Origin: Xestospongia bergquistia
Taxonomy: Eukaryota > Porifera > Demospongiae > Haplosclerida > Petrosiidae
Direction: 5' to 3'
Length of the DNA: 64,000 nt
NCBI GenBank assembly: GCA_963965975.1
Contig: OZ014411.1
Span: 7,813,501-7,877,500 of the forward strand
Shown: one piece after another, positions 1-13,639 of the stretch
Position numbering within the stretch: the first letter of the stretch is position 1
Layout of the letters: the number at the start of each line of letters is the position of its first letter
Made by a program: the position numbers and the translations under genes
The notes under the pieces: generated by a model
What the model saw: only the letters and a program-made list of their open reading frames with translations
Told to the model about the DNA's origin: nothing
Databases searched by the model: none

Positions 1-134
1 ACATTTTTGACCTAAATATTTTCGAGTACTAGGACTTGCTGATTGTACAATTGACAGCAACACCTCAGAGATCTCATTGCACAAATGAACACTTCTATTA
101 ATCATTATAATTAATCATTCTATTAATTATTATA

Positions 135-188
<54 letters not shown>

Positions 189-3100
189 ATATATATATAA
201 TTATAACTCTAAAAAGTATTAAACTCACTCTATTGACTTGCAAAGTAATTCAATCATCAAATCCAATACCTGCATGAGGTCATAATATATTTTACTAATA
301 ACAATAACTAATAAACTAACAATAATAAACTAACCATGCAAGATTTTAGTGTTTTCACTAAATAGTTTGAATCTCCTTCTTTTGTCAACTGGTTCAATTC
401 TGTCAGAATACTACTGATTTGTTTTTTGTCAAAATATTTTTGATCACATTTCTACAAAAGTACAAAATAAATATCATTAATACAAAAACAATAATTAAGA
501 CTTAATATGTATTAGATAATTATCTAAATTACTTGTATTTCATCTTGTAAAAATGATTTAATTCCTAACACTATGTACACAGCATGTATGTATTCTGGTT
601 TTACCTATAATGAATGATATAAATATATGTATGTAGTCACATACACCGAAAAAGTTCTTGTTGACACTCACTTTATCAATTTTAAAACAGCAATGCTGAT
701 CATAACTATCTTCATCAACCAGACGTAACTGTGATTAGAACAAATAAAATTTATTAATTTAGGATTGCACATATTTTTTTAAAAAAATAAGTACAAGTAT
801 TAATCCTAATATATTATTATTTTAACTTCTAAATTTTTATATTTTGTCAATGTAATTATCAATAGTGTTATACTCACATGATGCCATGTGTAACCATTAC
901 TGCACTTTTGGCTATTGGGCTGAGCTAAAAATTAAGATTTACATTTAAATGTAAAATATAACTAAACTACCAAAACACATTTATTGTAAAAATAACTGAC
1001 GTATTATTGAAAGAAACATCCTGATTTCTTCTCTGTCGTCATACATTATCGTAATTTTGTTTCCTGACATAATTGGCTTAAAAAGTGAAGACATAATTTA
1101 AAATCAGTTTATGTATGTGCATATTGTATACAAATTAAGATTAAGATGTATAGAGTGCCAGGTATGCTGTACTTTAATGTGAATTTAATACTATACCTTA
1201 AACCCTAAACCATAAACATTGGAACCTAAATGAATTAATTTCACATTAAAGTATGTTGTTCCATCTAGATATTTCCTATATATAATTCTACAAATTCTAA
1301 CATTTTACAAAATAAATATTATCCATAGCCTCTAGTTTGTACAAACTTTTTTTGCAGCAAACTTATACTTCGATATATCTATTGATATTTATATAATCAT
1401 GCATTTAAGCCTGTTATATTATTTATAAATACATATCCATCTATGGTATACAACTAGTCAGTAGATTTCACTAGTCCTGTGCCATTGAACAATTTAAATC
1501 TCTTGGTTATTTAAAATATGTAATGGCTGGGCCCCAAAAAGCCAAAAATGTACTGAAATGACAATAAATGACAATATTAATTTATTTTTTCCAAGTTTAG
1601 AGTTTGAAATGTACAGTTTAATGTTAACTTCTTCTTTAAGTATAAGCATTCTGTTTTGACTCTATAGATATAGATGCTGAGCTATAATTGTATATGCACT
1701 AAAAAAGCTCAATGCTCTTATTCAAAATGAATAGACTATGAATGTAATAACAATTTATATAAGTTATAGATAATATGCACATACATATTATTTCACATGG
1801 AAATATAGCTGCATAATACATTAAAATTACTTATAACCATGAAACTATTCACAACTTAAATTAACTTGAATTTACCTCTTCTTTAGTTTGATCATAGTAG
1901 ACAAGGTAAAAATGAAACTCTTCCTTCTTTGATTCATCAAATGGTAGTAACTAAGAAAACGTATACCACTTACATTATGTTGTAAATGATGGTATGTACC
2001 TCTACAGTAGTGTCTTCTTTATTTATTTTCAAATACTTTTCAGATACAATATGCTTAATATACACCTTTACTGTAGGTAAAATTAGTCTACCTATAGGAC
2101 CAACAAAATGTTATCACAGAGTGAATACAACTTATGTCTTTTATAATATTCTATACAAATAATAATTTAAAATGGAAGACAAACCTAAAAGAGTAATTTA
2201 ATGTACATTATTTACTATATTGTAAGTTGTGACACATTAAAATTATGCATAATATTACCATATCCAGATACGTGGTCAACTGCCTCTATTTGCCACCAAG
2301 AGTTACAAGACACAGGTTGTTTGCATTCTAATTCCATTCCATTTGTCTTTTGTTTAAATGCAACTGTAACAAAATTATTCACTGTAATAGACACTGAAAT
2401 TTGCTTATATATTGTCAGTTTCAACATGAAAATACTATTTAGAATAAACCTTCACTACCCTGTGAAAAAAATTTATCAGATCCTACAACTAGCCCATTTA
2501 TCTCCACACTCTGTATCCAGACTATATTTCCATCCTGTTCAAATAGAATTTGAGTTCAGTTACTGTTAGAATTAATGCTGACCATGATGTCTAAGGTAGT
2601 CGACATACTAATATCAGGCACACATTCTAACTTATAGTCAGAACTTATAGTTGCCATCTCTAACTGAAATCTATAAACAAAAAATAAGTGCAATAAAAAA
2701 AATTAAAATAAAATACACGCAGTATCTAAATTTTATCTACGTTATAAGATATGCTCTTACTATATTATATTAATTACTATACATACAAAAATACCTATTG
2801 ACTGGTTTATCCAAAAAACATAAAACATAGAAGCCCTTTTTAATGACAGATTCCAGCTTAACATTATCACCACTACACACCTATATTAAAAGAGAAAATG
2901 CATTCACCAATAAACTCTATTTATTGCTTGGCTAACACTTTCTCCTTGCGTTTTCATTTGAGAAACAATCTTAAATAGAGTAGAATAGTCTTCACCTGAC
3001 TTCTGTCAGTATAATATTAACATAATATTCAATGTATAATAATAGACATTATTTCATGATCAACTATACCGTTAATTCCAAGGTATTATCATTAACAGCT

Positions 3101-5670
3101 GACAAGAATAATCTTGATGCAACATGACGAAGCTATAAAAAAGAATCAATTACATGTCTTTTTATAAATTTTACCATACTTTAATCTTTTGCCCATACAT
3201 TAGCTCATATCGATCACACTAAATATAAAAATAGAACAACAAACATTATTTTTTCATATATTTTGAGTAGCAAGCCATATATCTTCAAATATTACCATTA
3301 AACTAGCATTACAATTAATAGATCTATAATTACAAAGATTGTTATTTTTAAAATAGAACAATTAAATATAATTTGTACTTCTAACCTTCAATTTAGACAG
3401 AGGAGAAATGTGACTGTAAAAGAATAAAAGTGATAATTACCTAATTTGTTTTGAAAAAATTAATCAAAATAATCTAACATAAGATGGCCTGACATGCCAG
3501 TTGCATATGCCAGCTTGGAAAACAAAATAGTAGTAGTATTTATGGTCTTATCTAACCCTAGTCATTCTGATTTTTTGAAAAAAGGGTTGATTATACAATC
3601 CATGTATTCTTAATGATAAGGATATATTAGGGGTTATTTAGATTTGCTTCAATGATAATACAACATTTAACCAAACAAAGCATATTATAAGCTTTCAAAA
3701 TAATTTTGCCTAGAAAACTAACACACAACATTTCAATTTTGCAGCATATAAATTGCAATATGCTTTACATTGTTTAATAAAATCTTTATAAAGTCCATAT
3801 TAATACTTTGTTAATGGCTACTACCAGCTTATACATATGTGCATATAAATTGCCCAAAATTTAGCTTTTGATGAACAAACATTAATATTTTAGCAAGAAA
3901 AAGCTAAGCAGTAACTCAAATTATATAAATTAATGAATATGTAATAAAACAATGTAATATTGATGCTGATGCATATAGAACTTACTCAAACTTTGAAGAC
4001 TTTTCAGGTAAAAATTGAAATAAAGAAACTAAATTGAGAAAAATAAATATAGTCTGGCTATGTATTTTAAGTCTTGGCCCAGTTCATGAACAACAATTAT
4101 AGTACATGCTAGTCACTTAATCAGTATGTACATGTATGATATATTAAGTCACTCACAATGGTCATATCTACTACAACTTAAGTTGTTTGAACGTATGATG
4201 ACTTGACACTTTGAAAAACTATAAAAATATAAAGTATTGCGATGAGTAACAATTGTCTTGTCATATACCATGGCCCAGGTCCAAATTTTACATGCATAGC
4301 TTTATAACTGTTTGTCAATAACATATTTTTATCTTTTTAATAATTACATTATTTTTATTAATTGTACATTAATAAATTGCAAAAGAGTTATTAAAACAAT
4401 GTGAGTCACCAATATAAGTTAAACTGTTGATCTTTTTTTAAACCTTTTATAATACACGTAAACTCAGGCAAGCAAAATATTTTGGGTATAAATAGTCTTA
4501 AATATTGTGTTCAGTTGCATAGTATATTGGCAATCCCTCCATTCACCCAAACATTGCTACAACCCTATTACCCTATTATGGGTTATAGCAAGTATCTATT
4601 TCTTGGGTTCTTCAATGTAATTGCTTGATGCCTTAGTGCTGTGTCTTGAATCGAACATTTTTGCTGCTTCTCATCATGGTTCTTAGACCATCTTTAGATT
4701 TGAAAGTCAGACCAGACATAAACATTACTTTTTATTATGTTCAAAAATGTTTTGAACCATTTTCTGAATTATGTTCATGTTTGTTTAATAAAGAAAAATT
4801 AAAATTAAAAAAAATGGTCTTAAGATTTTTATAAATGTAGTGCTATTGCTGTAAAGGACTGTTTCTGCTCAGGTTTCAAGAGTTGGGAAAATTATTGTAC
4901 TGCTCTAAGACGCTATTTAGAAGCGTCCATTCACGCCCAATTCGAAGCGTTTAGGCAACAGAATTCATTGGTTGCACCGTTTGTCGGCAGTTACTTTTAT
5001 CAAGGCTTAACCTTTATCAAAAAAACGCACACTACAATACAACGCAATGCTACTAGTGGGCCTACTGTGTTAAAGTTATTACCCTCTTTTCCAATCCTAC
5101 CCTAACCTTCCTATAACCTAATCTGCAATAAACTGCAAGGCTATTACATTTGCATGGCTCACATAAGAAAGCTATACACATCTTACTAATGGCGTAACAT
5201 ACGACAATGTAATAACCCAGATATAAAACGTTCATCTTGATTCTCTAAGCACATTATTAATTGAGAGGATTCAAAAATTAAAACGTGTATCTTGAATTTA
5301 AATTAAAGATAATAAAGTTGGATTAGTAAGAAAGCATAAATAAAGAACTCTTTAATTGGCTAGGCACAACTAATAATAATTATATAAACCAATAGGATAC
5401 TAAATTTGATAAACATTCTGTCATGGATAAAAATGGCTTCATACATACATGAATGATCATTCTATATTACTCTGCAAAAGGTGACCACATACATAGATAC
5501 TTACTAAATATATGTGTATGCGTGCATGTATATTAATGGAGAGTATCACTATGAATAAAAATAGAAAATATGCTTGTGCGTGCAGCTAACCTGGTTGGGT
5601 ACAAGCGCACGTAACCACCCAAATTAGAGTTGAATAAACGAACAGCATCGCCTTCATATATTGTCGCCAT
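1..5670 (-). CDS. IP3R/RyR-type channel, copy A, N-terminal exons (partial)
   Basis: Multi-exon gene on the minus strand that continues past the left edge. Exon 1 is 5,591-5,670 (ATG at 5,670, protein begins MATIYEGDAVRLFNSN; donor GTTAGC). Further exons read as the N-terminal ligand/MIR region: FLPEKSSKF (about 3,990), CDRYELMYGQKIK (about 3,200), LRHVASRLFLSAVNDNTLEL (about 3,070-3,130), and a Trp-rich segment with KQKTNGMELECKQPVSC (2,300-2,360). Every exon aligns with copy B at 47,017-52,412, in the same order and with conserved splice sites. All exons I read are open, so nothing marks this part as dead. The exon linking exon 1 to the FLPEK exon was not found; the phases do not join directly. 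The leftmost exon (about 1-85) matches the RIH-region exon of copy B. The C-terminal half lies outside the window. Confidence 0.85.
138..200. repeat. (TA)n microsatellite
   Basis: Nearly pure TA dinucleotide run inside an intron of channel copy A. The equivalent intron of copy B (about 47,110) lacks it, so it expanded after the duplication. Confidence 0.95.
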
Positions 5671-6890
5671 GATAAACTTTGTAACGACAAAATTTTGCTC
5701 GTTGATTATATAGTAGCAACGTGATTGTTTCTGAAGCTCCACCTATCTCAACGTTGTTTCATTATATTGTTATAGCTTATTTATTGACTCTAAAAGTTAA
5801 TAATATTCAACATACATCACACTGCATTCCACTGTCTTTTTATCTCTACATACTAAAGCGTAGTTAGAAGTTGGAGCAATTTTTGTATAATACCTATTCG
5901 TTTATACTGCATTCCAACATTTTATACATGTCAGAAACAAAGCATAATCTTAAGTACAAATTATACTAGTATTGAGAGGCATATTGATTTTTTCTGTTAA
6001 AGGTTCAGGCATTGTATATACTAATTTTTTTTAATTAAGAGTAAATCCTTTACTATACGTACTAAAGCAAACCATTGAATGACATGACTCATGTTCACAG
6101 ATTTTTGAGTGAATTGTATTGTTGAAACAACATGGGTGATTTTAGAGCTACTTCAATCATTTTGTAGCAGTAAATTGATTAAACAAACTAAGAGGCAAAA
6201 TAATTTTAATTCATTAACAACATATACCTAATATAGATAAGAGCCCTATCTTTAGTTAAAATTCTTTTATTCGTCTTTTTTTTCTACCTTTATAAATTAC
6301 CTGCACAATTACCTATGATCAGTTGATATAAAAGATTTAATTAAAATAATATATATATATATTTACTAAATGTTCACCAGACGAGACAACAAACTACAAG
6401 AATGTTAGAACATTAGATTTTTGTAGACATGCTAGACTATAACTCTAGCTATGTATACATATCTGTAATACATGAAATGAAATAAGGTGTTGTTCAATGA
6501 AAGAAAAACTAATAAGTCAACTATTCATTTGAATGTTTCTGTGTTACCATTTCAGTTTGTTTAAATATATTCTACTACAACAACAGAAACCTCAGTTAGG
6601 CTAACCAGGCTAAGTCTACACAAAATTATTATTTATCAAAAAATGATACTATGAAAATTTACTTTACTATAAGTAAAATGTTTTAAATCTTTTACAGTAC
6701 CGGTCTCTCTGACCTTAATGTTACATCGTAGGCATGATTTATGACTTTTAATACATAATGTAAATATTGTGAGTGAATGTATAATGTATAAGATAAGTTT
6801 AAGTTAGGTGATAATTAATTTAGAACTCTGTGAATAATATTATTCTAACTTTCTTATATAACAAATCAGCTTAGAAAATGAATAATACTT

Positions 6891-6893
<3 letters not shown>

Positions 6894-6965
<72 letters not shown>

Positions 6966-6975
6966 ATATATATAT
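6894..6975. repeat. (TA)n / (TATG)n microsatellite
   Basis: Pure TA run followed by TATG and TATT tetranucleotides. It has no coding content. Confidence 0.95.
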
Positions 6976-7653
6976 TTATTTATTTATTATAAAGTATTTT
7001 TCATCTACCTAGTAATGACTTTTTAGGAGCCAGCAATCAATTTGAAAGTTTAACAGTATTAAGAAATAAATTTCAAAACTATATAGTACAAGGTAACTAC
7101 CTAGTTTACGTATAATAATTTATTTCAAATAACAATTAACAATTGTCAGTATAAATTGAAGTATAAATTACAATATAGTGCTATATGGAATGACAATTAT
7201 TAACTATTTGGAAATTTATGAAATGCTTTTGGCATTTACATATTTATTATGTGTTCTTTGTTCTTGGTTAAACTTACTTGAAAACAATATACTTACCACT
7301 ACATGAATTTTGCTATGCTTAGCTAGTTCTAATTACATTTGCTAGTTATCATTGCTCTAGCCACCCAAAACACATGTTGCATAATAGTAATTGCCAAACC
7401 TTGTAGAATTGTAAAAACAATCACAGGGTATGCTTGCTTTCCAACCTTTGGTAATGAGATGTGATATAGATTTATAATGAGTTTACAATAAGTAATTTCC
7501 CAAAAATTTTGCGTCACAAACAAAGTATAATAATTTGATGGTTTTTTTTTAAATGTCAATGTATTGGAATGCTGTTGTAATTAATTTACAACAGCAAATT
7601 TGACGTAAAAGCAATGTGATTGTAGATGCAACTTTCATTTGTATGTGTGTGTG

Positions 7654-7677
7654 ACTGGTATAATTAATTATACCAGT
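7654..7677. repeat. 24-bp perfect palindrome
   Basis: A 12-bp arm ACTGGTATAATT is followed directly by its reverse complement. It sits in the intergenic flank, about 60 bp from a second near-perfect palindrome (7,571-7,595, arm GCTGTTGTAA). It could form a cruciform or be a transposon end; its function is unknown. Confidence 0.7.
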
Positions 7678-7680
7678 TAT

Positions 7681-10640
7681 GCACACATACACAATATATA
7701 TTAACAGCTTGTCCAATCATTGAAGTTAAGACCTTAATCCACATTATATAAGTGATGACGATTGAAACCGATATAGAATTAGTATTATATACTAAATTCG
7801 AACATATACAGATGTTTGATCACATCCATCAAATTTAAATCTACTCCAATTACACAAACTAAGCACTAAAGGTCACAGTTATCTATGCAATCTATGATAA
7901 TAAAAAATGACTACTAGTACATAATTGGAAGGTCAAAGTACACCAATACTTCATGAATATAATAATACTTATTGTAATTTGGCAGTTTGCTGTATACATG
8001 TAGTGTGTACATTATTGAATGTACACATGGTATACTATATATTATCAACTTCTAATATTGTCTTGTCTTTCTGCACAGGCAAAGTTACCAGCTTGCCTGA
8101 TTTCAGTTTAAAGACAATAGCTGGAACTGATATGTCATCAGTTTTCCACTAGATCAAATAGACTAAAACAATGTTAATAGACTATCAATGTTACTTGTAT
8201 CAGTATTATCTAGAAATATGGTAGATGCAATATCTCACAGTTATGTAATATAAATAAAAGTCCTATCTTACGTTACAACACTCTTATTGTACCTTCTAGC
8301 AAGTAACTTGAACAATTAGCAAAAAAGATGACAATAGTTGATATAAAAGATTTAATAACAACAGAAAAAGAGATGTTCAATTGAAGAAAATATAAGTTTG
8401 TTAAATAAACTGACTATTATTTAATTTGAACTTGATGTTTATGAAGTCCTTTACAAAGAATATTATTTCGATACATCAACAAGTTTAAAATTGGTTAGGC
8501 TGCATCTGCACAATATCATTATTTATCTATAATATGATGCATATATTTATTTGGCAAAAAGAAGGCCAAGTTTTATACAGCACTTATTTTGCCATTCTCA
8601 ATTAGCACATGGTAGGCGTGACTCATAAATTTTAATTAACATTGTAGTGTGACTGCATGAGGTGAAGTTATATGTGATAATTAATCTAACACTCTATGAA
8701 TAATATTATCAATTTACCTGTGTTCTAAACAATCATTTATAGGATAGTTTTTCATCTATGTATATATAAATAGTTTTAATTATGATTAAATTTAAGAGTA
8801 CTGCAAAACCAACCATATTTATAACATTTTAGGTGCTTACAATTTTAGCATATACACTGACAAGAAAAATACTGTAACATTACAGTTTCATTCAATCAAT
8901 TTCAATTTTAAGTAACCTACTGCTTCTTACTTTATTGTTACTAGATTATATATATATATATATATTATATAGACAGATATATCAGGATTTAAAATACATT
9001 TGTATGGACAATGTGCATAATATCTACACACATTGTATGGTTGCCACCCCTGGACCTTTTTATTCCTTGAAATGTTTTTACTTGAATGCATTCTTTGTTA
9101 TTATAAACTATTGTTGAAGTCATGTGATAATAACATGGTACTTAGTTCTTATTACATTAACTAAAATCATTGTTCTAGCCACCCAAAACTTTTACTAAAG
9201 TCATAACTAAGAACATATATTAATAATTCAGTAATTAAATATTTATAATGTGCAATCTCTACATTCAGATGCTCTTCTCTCATCTTTACAATTTATTAGA
9301 AATGTTGTGACGTTAATATTGAGCATAAGAAATTGAAGAAACATAATTGAGAATTTACACATCTAAATAATATTGTATTTATAAAGTAGACATTGCTAGT
9401 AGATAGAAAGACAAAGACTTCAGTTGGTATAATTTTTTTATAAAATTTCAATAGAATAGGACATTGATAGGGCTTCATCAGGTATGTGGGTAAAAGGGTT
9501 GAAACTATGTGTGTTTTTGAAAATATAAAAAAAGATTTTAATGTCACATAAAGTTGTTGTCTTTCGATCTACTAGCAATATCTACTTTATAATCAACAAT
9601 ATTTTTTAATAACAAAGAATGCATTCAAGTAAAAACATTTCAAGGAATAAAAAGGTCCAGGGGTGGCAACCATACAATGTGTGTAGATAGTATGCACATT
9701 GTCCATACAAATGTATTTTAAATCCTGATATATCTGTCTATATAATATATATATATATATATAATCTAGTAACAATAAAGTAAGAAGCAGTAGGTTACTT
9801 AAAATTGAAATTGATTGAATGAAACTGTAATGTTACAGTATTTTTCTTGTCAGTGTATATGCTAAAATTGTAAGCACCTAAAATGTTATAAATATGGTTG
9901 GTTTTGCAGTACTCTTAAATTTAATCATAATTAAAACTATTTATATATACATAGATGAAAAACTATCCTATAAATGATTTGTTTAGAACACAGGTAAATT
10001 GATAATATTATTCATAGAGTGTTAGATTAATTATCACATATAACTTCACCTCATGCAGTCACACTACAATGTTAATTAAAATTTATGAGTCACGCCTACC
10101 ATGTGCTAATTGAGAATGGCAAAATAAGTGCTGTATAAAACTTGGCCTTCTTTTTGCCAAATAAATATATGCATCATATTATAGATAAATAATGATATTG
10201 TGCAGATGCAGCCTAACCAATTTTAAACTTGTTGATGTATCGAAATAATATTCTTTGTAAAGGACTTCATAAACATCAAGTTCAAATTAAATAATAGTCA
10301 GTTTATTTAACAAACTTATATTTTCTTCAATTGAACATCTCTTTTTCTGTTGTTATTAAATCTTTTATATCAACTATTGTCATCTTTTTTGCTAATTGTT
10401 CAAAATACTTGCTGGAATGTAGTAGTCATTTTTATTATCATAGATTACATAGATAACTGTGACCTTTATAGTATTAAGTTTGTGTAATTGGAGTGGATTT
10501 AAATTTGATGAATGTGATCAAATATCTGTAAGTGTTCTAATTTAGTATATAATACTAATTCTATATTGGTTTCAATCGTCATCTCTCTTTGTACATTAAA
10601 GTCTTAACTTCAATGATTGGACAAGCTGTTAATATAACGT
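7681..10640. repeat. Large inverted repeat (palindrome), about 480-bp spacer
   Basis: The left arm (about 7,681-9,117) and right arm (about 9,592-10,640) are near-identical reverse complements. For instance, the stretch with TTGCCACCCCTGGACC near 9,040 recurs inverted at about 9,665. The right arm lacks the part matching about 7,910-8,312, so it is shorter. The left arm is the ancestral position, because it is colinear with 54,400-56,500 next to copy B. The two 60-aa ORFs at 8,935 and 9,593 are the same non-coding sequence seen from both arms. Confidence 0.9.
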
Positions 10641-10660
10641 GTGTGTGTGTGTGTGTGTGT
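10639..10660. repeat. (GT)n microsatellite at palindrome/LINE junction
   Basis: Eleven GT units mark the outer end of the palindrome's right arm. The left arm has only a short CA/GT-rich stretch at its matching end (7,641-7,690). Confidence 0.9.
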
Positions 10661-11160
10661 CCAGTTGAGTAGTACCTCCACTTGGTTGGGGATGGGCAAC
10701 GTCTTGTACAGCTAAAAGTATTTGCACAGGTTTGGACATCTGTGCGTTGAGCGCATGGTGCTACATGATGGCGCCACTTAACACATACCAAGCTTTTACC
10801 CCTGCTGAGGTTTTGCAACCCTCTTAGGGTGAACATCAATTTGCACATACTGTGAGAAAGTTTTTTGAAAATCAGTACTTGGAATGTGCACTTAATGGTA
10901 GAAGTTGAGGGCCCCATTGAAGTGGCTAGTCAAAGAACTGACAGTCAGAGAGGGGGGGACAGAAAGGTGGATCAGATCATGTGTGAGCTGACAAAATATG
11001 ACGTTACAGTGGGGGCACTGCAAGAGACAGAATGGTTAGGTGATGACGTCTATCAAATGAATGCTGACAGATCTTGTAAGTGAAGTGTGGAATGAATCTA
11101 TATTCTGCAAATGTTGTGTAATCTCTGTTATATATCCAGTGGCTACTGTCAGGGTGCTTA
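10661..11160 (+). pseudogene. 5' fragment of an APE-type LINE retrotransposon
   Basis: At 10,865-11,083 the translation contains STWNVHLMVEVEGPIEVA followed by RKVDQIMCELTKYDVTVGAL and QETEWLGDDVY. This is the N-terminus of the exonuclease/endonuclease/phosphatase (APE-like) domain found in many LINE polyproteins; the QETEW glutamate is the family's metal-binding residue. The frame stops at 11,083, after about 70 residues, where a full domain needs over 200. The GC-richer 10,661-10,864 stretch is probably the element's 5' UTR. The matching reverse transcriptase may be the minus-strand piece at 13,021-13,425, but the opposite strand means a rearrangement or a second copy. Confidence 0.8.
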
Positions 11161-11809
11161 CTTACAAGTTAGAAATTTCTAACTTGTGCATGAGTAAGCT
11201 TTAAAGCTTTTCCTTAGTCCTTAAGAGTTTGATTAGTTTGGACATGTTAGAAAGTGTAGAGCCCTTTTTGTTTGGCTCATGTCTAAAAGTTTCTCTAATG
11301 AAGCAATGCCTAAGTCTCCCTGCTTCTTTGCTGTATAAAAAAAGACACATATTGCTTTTTTTTACTGTTTTTCACTATTCGACAAATACACTTTCATGAG
11401 TCATGATATATTTGATAAGGTGTCATTCATGTGATATCTTTGTAGTTTAACAGTAGTTTGGAGGTAGTAATTTCTCTCCTGTGTTGTTTTTTGTTCTGAG
11501 TAGGAGGATTTGGGTGAAGGGTTTCAGAAGATGTTCTTCTTTGGACATCTGATTCTTGTAGTTGTCTTCTTCTTGGTCTCCTTTGCCAATGTGTTGTGGG
11601 ATGTTTGGGTTTTCATGTGGGTAAAGAGTTCTTCATCTATTAAATTGACCAAACATTTGCCATTGGTTTTCTACCAGGATTTTGTTAGTGAAAGGAGTAA
11701 TAATTTTATTGATTTAGTGATACACCCAAAAGGCATAGAGGTTCATTAGTGTTGTTATTAGAAGGCAAAGGATTATTGTGTGGAGTGGAGATTTTGGAGC
11801 TGTTACCGT
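11161..11809. other. Unassigned sequence between LINE and inverted RLE fragment
   Basis: Contains a 24-bp palindrome at about 11,172-11,195 (arm ACAAGTTAGAAA) and T/G-rich sequence. The 79-residue plus-strand ORF at 11,510-11,749 has no recognisable domain. The reverse strand reads Lys/Thr-rich with stops and could be decayed retrotransposon ORF1, but this is not supported well enough to call. Confidence 0.4.
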
Positions 11810-13020
11810 CCATTATGTTTAGCGGGTTTGAGGTACCTTGATTGTTGTCCTTGGATGGTGAAGGATCCTCAGAAGTGATCTGATTAGGTGGACAAGGGGG
11901 TTTGAGTTATTGGTGTTGAGTACACATTGAAAGAGATAAAGGGTATAAAGAGGACTGCATTAATGTTTACAGAACCTTTCTAACAATTATAACTTATGGT
12001 CTCCTCTGAAGGAGGGTTTGTTGGAGTTGGTTTATTGTAATGTCAGAAGGTGTGATAGTTCTTCCTTCTAAAGATAGAGTTTCGTGTTGAGATGGTAGAT
12101 CACATGAGGTAACTTGTGCCTCAGACAGCCAATTTGGGTTGTTTCTTAAAAAGATGATCTTGTGCTACCGACTTGTTTGGCATTTTTTGTGCCAATTATT
12201 TCAGCCAATTTGATGTTGGAGGAGGGACCAAGGTGTTGTAATAATGTTGGGCAGACCAAAGGTTTGATTGGATTATGATGCCTCCTGGTCTCTTTTGTCA
12301 GTGGCTTCAGCTGGATGTTGGGTTCTTATGTGTTGACTGAGACTTCTATTACAAATTCACATTGAGATGAACTAATTGTTAACCTGTCAGATCTGTGTAA
12401 TGTGGCTGTTCCTGTTCCAGGGGTCTTGTGAGATAAATCCCTCGATCACTTCTCAATAAATCAAGTGATTAAACTTGAAGGAACAGTTGAAAACCTTCTT
12501 GTCATTAAAATAGAAAGAGAAAGCTATACAAAATGACAAATATAACGTAGCTGTTGACAGCCTAACCCCCTATAGGAAAACCAGGAGGGAATAACAGTTA
12601 CATAACAAACAAATACAGATAAATTAAGTCTGAGTTTTAGAGGATAATTAATTATATGGTCAGGTGATGGCTCTTCCAGATTGTTTATTTGGTAACACAT
12701 AGCTTTCTAAACAATTTTGTGTAATTAGGACCAATCTTTAGTATTTTTAGTGTGCTTTTTATTTGACAGGTCCCATGACTCAAGCACTCCCACTTTTAAG
12801 CTGATATGCTGAGTAGTCATTGTGCCTTTTTTGTGGAATATACTTCCATTCCTACTTTGGACTCACCATCCACATTTTTATTGAATTGCAACGTATTGAT
12901 CTGCATATATGTCAGTTAAGAGTACACCAGGCATATTATATACAATGCCTGCAATATTTTAGGCTTCCGGATTATCATCATCGACCATATGGAATGTATT
13001 TAGACACAAAAAGTAATTAA
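11810..13020 (-). mobile_element. Inverted 5' part of the RLE non-LTR retrotransposon
   Basis: Reverse-complement match to 26,110-27,310. It covers the finger region (QHIR-type motif region about 12,300-12,350), the 83-bp CTGTTCC...GGAACAG segment (about 12,410-12,490) and the 5' leader with the TCATCGACCATATGG stretch (about 12,975). The copy carries stops and indels and lacks the reverse transcriptase and nuclease parts. Together with 26,110-27,310 it forms an inverted pair about 14 kb apart. Confidence 0.8.
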
Positions 13021-13425
13021 TGCATCTGGGACTCCTAGCTTCCTCAATGCTATCCACATGGCTTGTGGTGGGACAGAATCATAGGCTTTGTGGAGATTTA
13101 CAAAGATGATATATTGTTTTGTTTAATGTTTGATTGCCTTCTCAGCTAACTGTCGAACCATGAAGATCATATCTGTGCAGCCACGTCTCCATCTTAAACC
13201 ATATTGGGACTCTGGCAATTCCCTCTCAGCCAGCCTCTGTAGTCTGCCTTGCACAATCCTTGTCACCAGCTTGTCCACTATGTCCAATAAGGCTATCCCC
13301 CTCCAGTTGTCACACGAGTGCAGATTGCCCTTCTTAGGAATGGGGACAAGAATGGCATTCACCCATTCCTGTGGCACTTGTCTCTCCTTCACAATCAAAG
13401 TAATACTTAATCTGCTACCCACCAA
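13021..13425 (-). pseudogene. LINE reverse-transcriptase fragment
   Basis: Minus-strand translation reads VPQEWVNAILVPIPKKGN, then CDNWRGIALLDIVDKLVTRI, then QYGLRWRRGCTDMIFMVRQL. These are RT fingers/palm motifs of non-LTR elements. After an in-frame TAA at 13,123-13,125 the same frame continues with IIFVNLHKAYDSVP, which contains RT motif A with its catalytic Asp, and LRKLGVPDA. The YADD motif C and thumb are missing. A dead, truncated element. Confidence 0.9.
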
Positions 13426-13439
13426 AAACAGTCATGAAA

Positions 13440-13620
13440 AGAATCGATATATTACAACTAAACACAACTTGCCCAAAATGGAAATCAGTGCCAGAAACTC
13501 TAGGTCATGTACTAAATACATGTACTTCAAATGCAGGATTAATGAGGGAAAAGATATAGTAACATCCTTGCAAGATTAATTAAAGCTACACCATATCAGA
13601 ACTAGGAAACAAATTTAAAT
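13440..13620 (+). pseudogene. Decayed RLE-retrotransposon zinc-knuckle fragment
   Basis: One plus-strand frame reads CPKWKSVPETLGHVLNTCTS followed by NAGLMREKI and a stop. This matches the CCHC-type finger of the RLE ORF at 27,363-28,061 (CRKCKLQPETLRHMLNACTP). The first Cys pair is degraded (CPKW for CRKC). The nuclease region downstream is not recognisable. Confidence 0.75.
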
Positions 13621-13639
13621 TTAAACAAATTTATGTTAT

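Larger units (their letters stand above)
5671..7680. other. Upstream flank of channel copy A, no gene seen
   Basis: AT-rich sequence that aligns with 52,413-54,350 upstream of copy B. It holds a (TA)n/(TATG)n tract at 6,894-6,975 and two short perfect or near-perfect palindromes (7,571-7,595 and 7,654-7,677). The short ORFs here have no conserved counterpart in the duplicate. The promoter of copy A should lie near 5,671 but no clear core element was recognised. Confidence 0.6.
1..9256. repeat. Segmental duplication, unit 1 (pairs with 47,017-56,668)
   Basis: Exons, introns and about 3.5 kb of upstream flank of channel copy A align colinearly with 47,017-56,668. Examples are the first 90 bases against 47,017-47,105 and the 9,118-9,250 flank against 56,512-56,660. 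Introns and flank align as well as exons, which shows a DNA-level duplication rather than convergence. Small insertions and TA-repeat differences separate the copies. The left boundary is outside the window. Confidence 0.9.

Noticed and set aside
8935-9775. Two near-identical 60-aa ORFs facing each other
   Set aside because: They are the same AT-rich sequence in the two arms of the palindrome. The frame is not kept in the paralogous flank near 56,200.
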